Shown here in pieces: positions 7,943 through 14,413 of a stretch of DNA of 64,000 bases (position 1 is its first letter; every line of letters starts with the position of its first letter). The translations under genes were made by a program, and so were the position numbers. This DNA comes from Paenibacillus sp. A3 (GTDB lineage Bacteria; Bacillota; Bacilli; Paenibacillales; NBRC-103111), in NCBI RefSeq assembly GCF_001399685.1, contig NZ_JTHN01000006.1, positions 49,698-113,697 of the forward strand, in the 5' to 3' direction. Below the pieces are notes generated by a model, which was not told the DNA's origin, searched no databases, and saw nothing but the letters and a program-made list of their open reading frames with translations.

Positions 7943-8524
7943 ATGGCAGAATTAATCAAAATTAGAGGCAGTGTGTTTATCGGCGGTATGCTCTATCTGC
8001 CCCCAATTCAAGATCCGTCTACAGGCATGATCTATGAATATCAGGCGGATGCCAGGGAATTTACTCCGTACGCGGTAAACACCGGGCGTTGCCGTGTGGA
8101 GCAGGAAGTGGTCATCGACTTTGTTAAGCAACGAATTACATCTTTTGCCAATACGGGTATCACCGTGCTCAAATTGACTGCTCCGGACGGTTCCGTCGAG
8201 TACAAACAAGGAAAAGCGTCTACAGACGGTATTCGCGTTAAAGACGAAGTGTGGAACGGGGATACGGTATCGTTAACCATGCAAGCGAGCGCAAGCAATC
8301 CGCTTCGTCTTGATGCGCCGACGGTAGACTACTCTCTGCAAATTACCGCGTATAAGGATGGCACCGTGCAGGTGAAGGGCAGTCATGACGGGTTTCCTTG
8401 CTTCGAGTTCTATAAACAAGTGGATTTTGGGGAATTTCAACTCTTGTACGCCCATGACTTTCGGAAGACGGGCGATACGCCAGCCGCAATGGCTGGGGAG
8501 ATGGAGTATCATTTTGAAGCATAA
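7943..8524 (+). CDS. Conserved hypothetical protein (beta-rich, DUF3238-like)
   Basis: A 193-residue soluble protein without signal peptide or membrane segment. Strand-like alternation runs throughout, with aromatic motifs near the C-terminus (G-S-H-D-G-F-P-C-F-E-F-Y-K, then Y-A-H-D-F-R-K-T-G-D-T-P) and an early G-S-V-F-I-G-G-M-L-Y-L-P-P. It reminds me of DUF3238-type proteins from Bacillus and Paenibacillus, but I cannot confirm the family from sequence alone. ATG 7943 is preceded by GAGG about 9 nt upstream. It is monocistronic between a terminator and a zone of gene remnants. Function not predicted. Confidence 0.75.
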   Translation: MAELIKIRGSVFIGGMLYLPPIQDPSTGMIYEYQADAREFTPYAVNTGRCRVEQEVVIDFVKQRITSFANTGITVLKLTAPDGSVEYKQGKASTDGIRVKDEVWNGDTVSLTMQASASNPLRLDAPTVDYSLQITAYKDGTVQVKGSHDGFPCFEFYKQVDFGEFQLLYAHDFRKTGDTPAAMAGEMEYHFEA

Positions 8525-8662
8525 GAGCATGGTACAACGGATAGTAAAGGGGTCACAATACATCCCGAAGAGGTTGCAAGGTACAGCCGGTTTAAGGAAG
8601 AATTAGCTCAGCGCTTCGAAAACACAAGTGAATATAGTCCGGCAAAGAAAACGTTTGTATAA
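8525..8662 (+). pseudogene. GrpB/UPF0157 C-terminal fragment
   Basis: From 8552 the frame reads H-P-E-E-V-A-R-Y-S-R-F-K-E-E-L-A-Q-R-F and then S-P-A-K-K-T-F-V-stop. This resembles the conserved C-terminus of the GrpB nucleotidyltransferase-like family (H-P-E...Y..L-K..L-A..F, then K..F-V). The remaining roughly 130 N-terminal residues are absent; the frame is closed by TAA at 8522. It sits between an intact hypothetical gene and the dead siderophore-binding gene, so this stretch seems to have lost several genes. Confidence 0.5.
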
Positions 8663-8728
8663 AAAACGAGGCCGGGATGTGCATTGTCAGAAGCAAACGG
8701 CGGGAGATACAATGGACGGGAACGAATT

Positions 8729-8747
8729 GAGAATGAGAATCATTATT
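8729..8747. promoter_or_regulatory. Fur box
   Basis: GAGAATGAGAATCATTATT matches the 19-bp Fur consensus GATAATGATAATCATTATC closely. It lies 55 bp upstream of the lipoprotein start at 8802 and implies iron-repressed transcription. Confidence 0.8.
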
Positions 8748-8801
8748 TATTCGAAGCTTGTATTCGTTACATTGCAGCTTATTTGGGAGAGGATCGGAAT
8801 C

Positions 8802-9287
8802 ATGATAAGGCAATGTCGCGCTGCCGCTGCATGGATGGCCATATGGCTGGTCCTGCTGACCGCTTTAGCCGGATGCGGAGCTGGACAAGGGGGGACGGCG
8901 GAGAACCGCTGCCGAAGGAAAAGCAAGAGAATGCCAAGCCGAATGCGGAGCAAGCGGACAAGGCTACTGCTGGCGGCAAAGGCGCAAAGGAGCAAGCGGG
9001 CAAGACCCGGAAGGTGAAGGATCACTTCGGCGAAGTGGAGATTCCGGTGAAGCCGCAGCGGGTAGCGGCTCTTTACTTGGAGGACTATGTGACGGCGTTA
9101 GGCGTGAAGCCGGTCGTACAATGGTATCATCCGAATTGGGGCAAGCAGCCGGGACGATCCGGTATGGCTGGCGCTTCCGGCGGTACGTAACCGGTGCGTG
9201 TACGAGGTCGATTTTTTCACTTGGATGAACTACGGCGTCATCTCTCACGGCAGGAAGATTGACGATGTGCTGCGGGTGCTTGCCTAA
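8802..9287 (+). pseudogene. Iron-siderophore ABC substrate-binding lipoprotein, frameshifted and internally deleted
   Basis: Remnant of a FhuD/FepB-type cell-surface binding protein. ATG 8802 follows GGGAGAGG; residues 1-25 form a lipoprotein signal ending in L-T-A-L-A-G-C. The frame breaks in a G6 run (8889-8894): adding one G restores G-D-G-G-E-P-L-P-K-E-K-Q, continuing through D-H-F-G-E-V-E-I-P-V-K-P-Q-R-V-A-A-L-Y and ending at W-Y-H-P-N-W-G-K-Q. A second break near 9152 joins directly to the C-terminus in another frame: D-D-P-V-W-L-A-L-P-A-V, then Y-E-V-D-F-F-T-W-M-N-Y-G-V-I-S-H to stop 9287. About 150 central residues are missing. The Fur box upstream remains intact. Confidence 0.85.
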
Positions 9288-9323
9288 AATAACTTAAACT
9301 AAAACGGGAAGCGGGGAACTTCC

Positions 9324-9980
9324 ATGCGCGACGGCCGCAAATGTAAAGGCATTATTTTCGATATGGACAATACGCTGCTGCAATCCCGCATCGATTTTGC
9401 GGCGATGAAGGAAGACATTTTCCAGCACTTGATCGGGCACGGCATGTTGACGGAGCGGTTCCCGCTCCATGAGCACACGACATCCACCATGCTCGAACAG
9501 GCCAAGCAAGCGGGTATGGACGACACCTTATACCTCTCCTGTATGAACCTTGCGGAAAAGCATGAAGTGCGCGGGATGGAAGGCGCGGGGCTGGAAAAAG
9601 GCGTGCCGGAGCTGATCGAATCGTTGCACGGCCAGTTCGTATTGGTCGTGGTCACGAACAACTCGCTTTCCGCCGCCTTGAAGGCGCTCGAAGTGACGAG
9701 AATCAAGTCCTATTTCGACGCGATTATAGGAAGAGAGCAGATGGAGGCGTTGAAGCCGTCCCCTTCCGGATTTACCTATGTTTTGAATCAATTCCGCAAC
9801 ATTGCGGCAGACGAATGGATATCGGTGGGTGATTCCTGGATCGACGGCAAAGCGTCCGCCGGGGCCGGCATTCCGTTTATCAGCTACAGGACGAGCATGG
9901 AAGCGATGATGGATAAAGGGGTTAGGCCGATCGCGAGAATCGAGCATATTTCGGAGGTTCGGAATTGGATATACGGATGA
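9324..9980 (+). CDS. HAD-superfamily hydrolase (phosphoglycolate phosphatase-like)
   Basis: 218-residue HAD hydrolase with a helical cap. Motif I is D-M-D-N-T-L at about residues 14-19 (Asp nucleophile and acid/base Asp), motif II is V-V-T-N-N-S (about 112), motif III Lys is in L-K-P-S-P (about 143), and motif IV is V-G-D-S-W-I-D (about 168). Such enzymes dephosphorylate small sugars or phosphoglycolate; substrate cannot be read. ATG 9324 lies after GCGGGGAA. The GNAT gene overlaps its 3' end, so the two are co-translated. Confidence 0.88.
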   Translation: MRDGRKCKGIIFDMDNTLLQSRIDFAAMKEDIFQHLIGHGMLTERFPLHEHTTSTMLEQAKQAGMDDTLYLSCMNLAEKHEVRGMEGAGLEKGVPELIESLHGQFVLVVVTNNSLSAALKALEVTRIKSYFDAIIGREQMEALKPSPSGFTYVLNQFRNIAADEWISVGDSWIDGKASAGAGIPFISYRTSMEAMMDKGVRPIARIEHISEVRNWIYG

Positions 9981-10444
9981 ATATTAGGCTGACCTTGACG
10001 GAAGTGACCGAAGAGACGCAGGAGCAGGCAAGACGGATCGTTTGCGCGGGGCTGGAGGAAAGGTTCGGGGAATTGGACCCGTCCTACAACAAGGACCTGG
10101 ACGATATCGTGAGTTGGTATGCCGGTCAGGGACATCTCTTCTTGACGGGTGCACTGGAAGGGCAAATGGTCTGTACGGGAGCGCTTATCCGGGAGGGGCG
10201 CGACGTCGGAAGAATCGCCAGAATGTCCGTGTGGAAGCCGTACCGGAGAAGAGGCATCGCGCGCTGCATGCTGCAGGAGCTGGAGCGGAGGGCGAGGCAG
10301 AAGGGCTATGCGAAGCTCGTGCTGGAAACGACGGCGGCTTGGCTCGACGCCGTTCAATTTTATAAAGCCAACGGCTACGTGGAAGTTCAAAGAGACGAAG
10401 AGGAAGTGCACCTGGAAAAAGTTTTATCGCATCATGCGCGCTGA
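9965..10444 (+). CDS. GNAT-family N-acetyltransferase
   Basis: 159-residue acetyl-CoA-dependent acyltransferase. The acetyl-CoA pyrophosphate loop is R-R-R-G-I-A, flanked by strand beta-4 I-A-R-M-S-V; the C-terminal A-V-Q-F-Y-K-A-N-G-Y-V-E is typical of GNAT motif B. TTG start at 9965 is chosen because GGAGG (9953-9957) stands 7 nt before it; the alternative ATG at 9977, giving a classic ATGA overlap with the HAD stop, is 19 nt away from that site. Acceptor substrate unknown; small molecules are more likely than ribosomal proteins. Confidence 0.85.
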   Translation: MDIRMNIRLTLTEVTEETQEQARRIVCAGLEERFGELDPSYNKDLDDIVSWYAGQGHLFLTGALEGQMVCTGALIREGRDVGRIARMSVWKPYRRRGIARCMLQELERRARQKGYAKLVLETTAAWLDAVQFYKANGYVEVQRDEEEVHLEKVLSHHAR

Positions 10445-10483
10445 CGATAGTTTCTTCCTATGCAAACGATAGAAAAATCGCAA

Positions 10484-10534
10484 TTGATACTGCCAGCGGC
10501 AGTTTCTATACTAAATATGTAGCAATGCTACATA
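10484..10534 (+). promoter_or_regulatory. Sigma-A promoter with overlapping inverted-repeat operators
   Basis: TTGATA (10484-10489), 17-bp spacer and TATACT (10507-10512) form a near-consensus promoter. The spacer holds the inverted repeat ACTGCC-AGC-GGCAGT (10489-10503). The predicted start region is covered by TATGTAGCA-A-TGCTACATA (10516-10534), perfect 9-bp arms around one base. The second element has the size and position of a MarR-type operator. Confidence 0.7.
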
Positions 10535-10555
10535 AAAAAAGAGGAGCTGATTGAA

Positions 10556-10795
10556 ATGGCAAAAGCGGTATTTTATCATGCAGGTTGCAAGGTTTGTGTA
10601 AATGCGGAGCAGATGGTGCTGGACTATCTCGACCCATCCAAGGCGGCTGTCGAGATCGTACATCTGGGCGAGAAGAGGGACCGCATTGCGGAAGCGGAAG
10701 GAGCGGGCATCCAGTCGGTACCGGCGCTGGTGATTGACGGGAACGTGTTCCACATTAACTTCGGCGCGAGTCTTGAAGACGTGAAAAAAGGATGA
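10556..10795 (+). CDS. Small thioredoxin-fold protein with CxxC
   Basis: 79-residue thioredoxin/glutaredoxin-like protein with the redox pair C11-K-V-C14 after the first strand, and a cis-Pro loop in Q-S-V-P-A-L-V-I-D-G (about residues 55-64). It is shorter than thioredoxin and resembles the small glutaredoxin-like or thioredoxin-2-fold proteins that reduce or sense thiols. The gene has its own tightly regulated promoter, an AGAGGAG ribosome site and its own terminator; the next gene encodes a cysteine-rich MarR regulator, so a redox circuit is likely. Confidence 0.85.
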   Translation: MAKAVFYHAGCKVCVNAEQMVLDYLDPSKAAVEIVHLGEKRDRIAEAEGAGIQSVPALVIDGNVFHINFGASLEDVKKG

Positions 10796-10798
10796 ATT

Positions 10799-10835
10799 AA
10801 AAGTGCGGGGTGCGGAATAGGCGTCCCGCACTTTT
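10799..10835 (+). terminator. Terminator after thioredoxin-like gene
   Basis: AAAAGTGCGGG (10799-10809) pairs with CCCGCACTTTT (10825-10835), followed by T residues. Strong factor-independent terminator. Confidence 0.9.
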
Positions 10836-10911
10836 TGCGTAAGCTTTATATTCGCGGGACGAGCGGTTACAATGGAGGATAAGGCTAGAAAGGAATGGAA
10901 GGAAGAATCCA

Positions 10912-11529
10912 ATGCGCTACGATCCTCAACATCGGAAGGAGAATCGGGCTGCCCGAGTCAGCATGGCGCTTTTTCGAATGGCCCAGGCGGTCAAGAAAAT
11001 CGGCCAGATGGAGAGCGATGATACCGGACTGTCTCCCGTGCAAATCCAGTCGTTATTGTTTACGGCGCATACGCGCGGCGATGTGGCATCGATCGGAAGC
11101 CTTGCCGATCATCTCGGAACCACCCACGTGACGGCAGTCAAAATCGTCAACGGCCTGGTGACCAAGGGGTTGATCGCCAAGTACGCGAAGCCCGAGGATC
11201 GCCGGATCACGCTGCTTCAATTGACTTCGCAAGGACAAGAAGCCGTATCCAAGCTTGACCGATGGGGGGAGGCCTTGGAGGAAACCGTCCAAAGCTTGCC
11301 GGAGGAAGCGCTGGCTTCATTGGAAACGGGACTCGGAGCGGTTCTATCCGCGCTTCAACGCGGCGGCCACCTTGTCGTGGCGGAGCCCTGCCTGGGCTGT
11401 GTTCATTTCAGACCGAACACGGGGCGGGACGAGACGCCGCACTACTGCAATTTGATCCGTAAATATTTGACCCACGAAGCTACGCTCAAACAATGTCCGG
11501 AGCACAAGCCCTCGTTCTCTGCACCGTAG
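10912..11529 (+). CDS. MarR-family regulator with four-Cys C-terminal extension
   Basis: 205-residue winged-helix regulator. The MarR core spans about 15-145, with the recognition region T-T-H-V-T-A-V-K-I-V-N-G-L-V and the wing K-P-E-D-R-R-I-T-L. Unlike ordinary MarR proteins (about 145 aa), it carries a C-terminal tail with C160-L-G-C163, C179 and C195 in C-P-E-H, a spacing suited to Zn2+ or an Fe-S cluster. I recall similar tails in actinobacterial MarR proteins but know of no studied example. Start ATG follows GGAAGAA. The palindrome in front of the neighbouring thioredoxin-like gene is the obvious target. A thiol- or metal-sensing role is inferred. Confidence 0.88.
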   Translation: MRYDPQHRKENRAARVSMALFRMAQAVKKIGQMESDDTGLSPVQIQSLLFTAHTRGDVASIGSLADHLGTTHVTAVKIVNGLVTKGLIAKYAKPEDRRITLLQLTSQGQEAVSKLDRWGEALEETVQSLPEEALASLETGLGAVLSALQRGGHLVVAEPCLGCVHFRPNTGRDETPHYCNLIRKYLTHEATLKQCPEHKPSFSAP

Positions 11530-11582
11530 CGGACGGTCGGCGGCTGCCCGGTATGAAGCAACAGTGAACGGAGGAAAGAAGC

Positions 11583-12197
11583 ATGCATCCTGTTTTGGCT
11601 GAACGTACGAAACCGTTTCCCTGGACGAATCGGCTTCGGGACGATATCCGGGGCTTTCTAAGCTCGAACGGATGCGAGAAGACGGCGGAGCACTGTATGG
11701 ACGTCGGGACGGAGGCGCGGCGTATCGCGCTGCGGTTCGGAGCCGATCCCGAGGCGGCGGAAACGGCCGGTTGGCTGCACGACATCAGCGCGGTCATCCC
11801 GAACGGGGATCGAATTGCGGTGTCGCGGGAGCTTGGCATTGAGGTGCTGCCGGAAGAAGAAGCGTTCCCGATGATCATTCATCAGAAGCTGTCGGTGGTC
11901 ATGGCGGAGCAGCTATTTGGCGTAACCGATGCGGCGATTCTGGATGCGGTCGGCTGCCACACGACATTGCGGGCGGGCTCCACCTTGCTCGATCAAGTGC
12001 TGTTCGTAGCGGATAAAGTCGCATGGGATCAGCCCGGTACACCGCCGTATATCCGCGAGCTGCAGGAGCAGTTGAACCGCTCGCTTATTCATGGGGCGTT
12101 CGCTTACATCAATTACCTGTGGGAGCGAAAGCATACCTTGAAGGTCGTGCATCCGTGGCTGAAGGAAGCCTACGCAGAGCTTCGGCACCGGGTATAG
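11583..12197 (+). CDS. HD-domain hydrolase, YqeK-like (dinucleoside tetraphosphatase type)
   Basis: 204-residue HD phosphohydrolase. Metal ligands are visible as H37-C-M-D, W-L-H-D-I (H-D pair at about 62-63) and C-H-T-T-L, followed by D-Q-V-L-F-V-A-D-K, all as in YqeK, which cleaves symmetrical Ap4A. Divergence from YqeK at the ends leaves room for another nucleotide or phosphate ester substrate. It follows the MarR gene by 50 bp with a GGAGGAAAG ribosome site and could be cotranscribed. In most Firmicutes yqeK sits next to nadD and rsfS, which are absent here, so this may be a paralogue. Confidence 0.8.
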   Translation: MHPVLAERTKPFPWTNRLRDDIRGFLSSNGCEKTAEHCMDVGTEARRIALRFGADPEAAETAGWLHDISAVIPNGDRIAVSRELGIEVLPEEEAFPMIIHQKLSVVMAEQLFGVTDAAILDAVGCHTTLRAGSTLLDQVLFVADKVAWDQPGTPPYIRELQEQLNRSLIHGAFAYINYLWERKHTLKVVHPWLKEAYAELRHRV

Positions 12198-12252
12198 AAA
12201 CGCAGCGATTTGACGGTGAAGCATGACTGGGACATAATACGAAATAAGGATT

Positions 12253-12281
12253 TTGAAAAATGCAATACATTACTTTATACA
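12253..12281 (+). promoter_or_regulatory. Sigma-A promoter of tetR operon
   Basis: TTGAAA (12253-12258), 17-bp spacer, TATACA (12276-12281), about 20 bp upstream of the TetR start. Confidence 0.5.
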
Positions 12282-12301
12282 CTATAAGGAGTTCGGGCGG
12301 A

Positions 12302-12901
12302 ATGGCGCGAAACAAAAGAGCCAAAGGGCAAGAAAGCCGGGCGAGATTGCTGGCTGCGGCGGCGGAGCAGTTTGCCGGACTCGGCTTTTACGAGACGAAG
12401 ATCAGCTCGATTGTCGCTCAGGCCGGGCTGACCCAGCCGTCGTTTTACCTTTATTTTGAAAGCAAAGAAGCGGTGTTCGAGGAGCTGGTCGGACATTTCC
12501 GGTCCCGGTTGCAGGAGCTGGTCACGTCGAGCCGCCTGGAATCGGGGCTGCTGCCGGGCGAAGTGAACGCTCGGGTACGCGGCGTGCTGGAGACGCTTTT
12601 TCGTTTTTTTACGGAAGACCCGCACTTGACGCGCATCGGATTGTTTCAGGCCCCGCAGGCCGGAAGCATTAAAGCGGAGCTGGCCGCTCTGATTCGCGAC
12701 AACCTGCTCGAAGAGCAGCGGTCCGGCTACTTTCGTTCGACCCTCGATATGGACGTCGTAGCGCAATGCTTCGTAGGTACGATTGAGCGCTTGACCTTTG
12801 CATATTTGTCGGAAGGCTCGGGAAGACCGGAGCAGTTGGCCGCTCAAGTGATCGAGCTGTTCATGCGCGGCATGCTGCCCGAAGAGGAAAATGGAAGGTG
12901 A
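12302..12901 (+). CDS. TetR/AcrR-family transcriptional regulator
   Basis: 199-residue repressor. The N-terminal HTH (about 8-55) reads R-A-R-L-L-A-A-A-A-E-Q-F-A-G-L-G-F, then A-G-L-T-Q-P-S-F-Y-L-Y-F and S-K-E-A-V-F; the variable ligand-binding domain follows. ATG 12302 was chosen over 12260 because AAGGAG (12286-12291) is 10 nt upstream. The stop codon shares bases with the AAGGAGG of the downstream DUF1361 gene, so the two are an operon and the membrane protein is a candidate target. Ligand unknown. Confidence 0.9.
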   Translation: MARNKRAKGQESRARLLAAAAEQFAGLGFYETKISSIVAQAGLTQPSFYLYFESKEAVFEELVGHFRSRLQELVTSSRLESGLLPGEVNARVRGVLETLFRFFTEDPHLTRIGLFQAPQAGSIKAELAALIRDNLLEEQRSGYFRSTLDMDVVAQCFVGTIERLTFAYLSEGSGRPEQLAAQVIELFMRGMLPEEENGR

Positions 12902-12912
12902 AGGAGGGCCGG

Positions 12913-13620
12913 ATGAAAAAACTGCATTCTGGAAAGTTTGTTCTCTCCATGGGACAGTTGTCTCTGATCTGCACTGCGCTTTACTATGTGTTCCGCAATA
13001 AGACGTATTTCGATTTCCTCTTGTGGAATTTGTTCCTGGCCTGGATTCCGCTGCTGCTTGCCGTCGCCGTGGCGGAGCTTGGAAAGCGGCTTGCTCCCGG
13101 ATGGGTCCGTTCCGCCGTCGCGGCTGTGCTGGGAGCGGCTTGGCTTCTGTTTTTTCCGAATGCGCCCTATATCGTTACGGATCTTATTCATCTCACGCTT
13201 CAGAAAGCTTGGTATGTCGAGGCCGGCCGGTGGACGTTCCGCTACTGGTATGATTTGCTGACGATGCTGCTGATCTCATGGAACGGGTTTTTGCTTGGCT
13301 TCGGCTCAACCTATTTGGTTCAGTATCAGGTCATGAGAAGGTTCGGGAGCGCTGCTTCGTGGCTGTTCGTGGTTGCACTGTCCATGCTGGGGGGCTACGG
13401 GATCTTGCTCGGACGCGAATACCGGCTGAACAGCTGGGATGCGCTGACCGACGCGAAGGCGCTCTTGAGTCTCCTCGGGGAAAGCTTGAACGGGCAATCC
13501 GTGCTGTTCTGCTTGCTGTTCGGCGCGGTTATTCTGATCGTTCACGGCACGTTCTATTTTGTCATGAATGGCGGCTGGCATACGGAAGACCGCGACTACC
13601 CTTCGACCTACCGCTTATGA
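12913..13620 (+). CDS. DUF1361 integral membrane protein
   Basis: 235-residue polytopic protein with about six to seven hydrophobic segments. The DUF1361 hallmark F-F-P-N-A-P-Y-I-V-T-D-L-I-H-L lies at about residues 76-90. No function is known for the family. Start ATG 12913 follows AAGGAGG (12901-12907) immediately after the TetR stop. It is translated with the TetR regulator and ends at a strong hairpin convergent with the DUF1266 gene. Confidence 0.88.
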   Translation: MKKLHSGKFVLSMGQLSLICTALYYVFRNKTYFDFLLWNLFLAWIPLLLAVAVAELGKRLAPGWVRSAVAAVLGAAWLLFFPNAPYIVTDLIHLTLQKAWYVEAGRWTFRYWYDLLTMLLISWNGFLLGFGSTYLVQYQVMRRFGSAASWLFVVALSMLGGYGILLGREYRLNSWDALTDAKALLSLLGESLNGQSVLFCLLFGAVILIVHGTFYFVMNGGWHTEDRDYPSTYRL

Positions 13621-13621
13621 T

Positions 13622-13651
13622 ACCGGCTTGCTGCGGCAAGGCGGTTTTTTT
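13622..13651 (+). terminator. Terminator after DUF1361 gene
   Basis: ACCGGCTTGC (13622-13631) pairs with GCAAGGCGGT (13636-13645) with one mismatch, TGCG loop, then a run of seven T. Confidence 0.8.
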
Positions 13652-13708
13652 GCATGCGTGGCGAAGAAGCCGGACGAGGGCGCCCGGCCTTGGCTCGCGG
13701 GTAGAAAA

Positions 13709-14413
13709 TTAGGCCAATGGGCTTGCCGGCTGCCCGGCCGTCTCTTCAAGCGGCACATCCCACTCCAGCCGGTTCCACAGGCTGTCGGCATTCAGGAGCA
13801 GGCTGCGGACATAGCCCGTCATTTTCTGCGCGCTTGCCGCCGTAGGCTGCGCCCACCAAAATTGCCTTCCGGCCAAATAGGCGGTTCCGTATTCGCGCCA
13901 GCCGGAATACGATTGCTGAGCAGCGGCAATGATCGGTTTCACAAGCTCCAGCGATTGCTCCTGCGAGATGTAGCCCATGACAGCGCCTTTTCGGCTCAAA
14001 TACGCATATCTGCCCAAGTCCCAAGCCGCGATCCCCGCAGCCGGGAGCCGGTTCATATAAGCTTTTACAATTTGATGCTTTCGGTACCCTTCCGTCGTTT
14101 TCGGGATCGATTCGATATATTTCGTTTGTTCGGCTTCAGACAATGCGGACAGAAAGGACCGGATCTGATTGAACGACTCGCGATGCCCCTCTTCGGCCAG
14201 CCACTCAAGATTTCTCATTAAATCTTCCGCGCTCTCGATCCCCCAATCCCGTTTAAAAGACTGCTTATGCATTTCGATATTTTTTGCGGACTCCCATTCG
14301 TCGTCGTCTCCGGGATCGAGCCCGTTCATTTTGTATAACACGGCGCATAACGAGATACTCCATAGTTCGGTCAGGTTGGATCCGCTTTGACTATCCCTAT
14401 TCATCTTCTTCAT
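13709..14413 (-). CDS. DUF1266 domain protein
   Basis: 234-residue protein. The C-terminal DUF1266 domain shows [23 protein letters not shown], and Y-L-A-G-R-Q-F-W-W. No signal peptide. The 5' end overlaps the stop of the upstream J-domain/TPR gene; ATG codons at 14411-14413 and 14402-14404 are both possible, and the first has a GAGG element upstream. The overlap makes the pair translationally coupled. DUF1266 proteins often accompany J-domain/TPR proteins, suggesting a joint role that is not defined. Confidence 0.8.
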   Translation of the reverse strand: MKKMNRDSQSGSNLTELWSISLCAVLYKMNGLDPGDDDEWESAKNIEMHKQSFKRDWGIESAEDLMRNLEWLAEEGHRESFNQIRSFLSALSEAEQTKYIESIPKTTEGYRKHQIVKAYMNRLPAAGIAAWDLGRYAYLSRKGAVMGYISQEQSLELVKPIIAAAQQSYSGWREYGTAYLAGRQFWWAQPTAASAQKMTGYVRSLLLNADSLWNRLEWDVPLEETAGQPASPLA

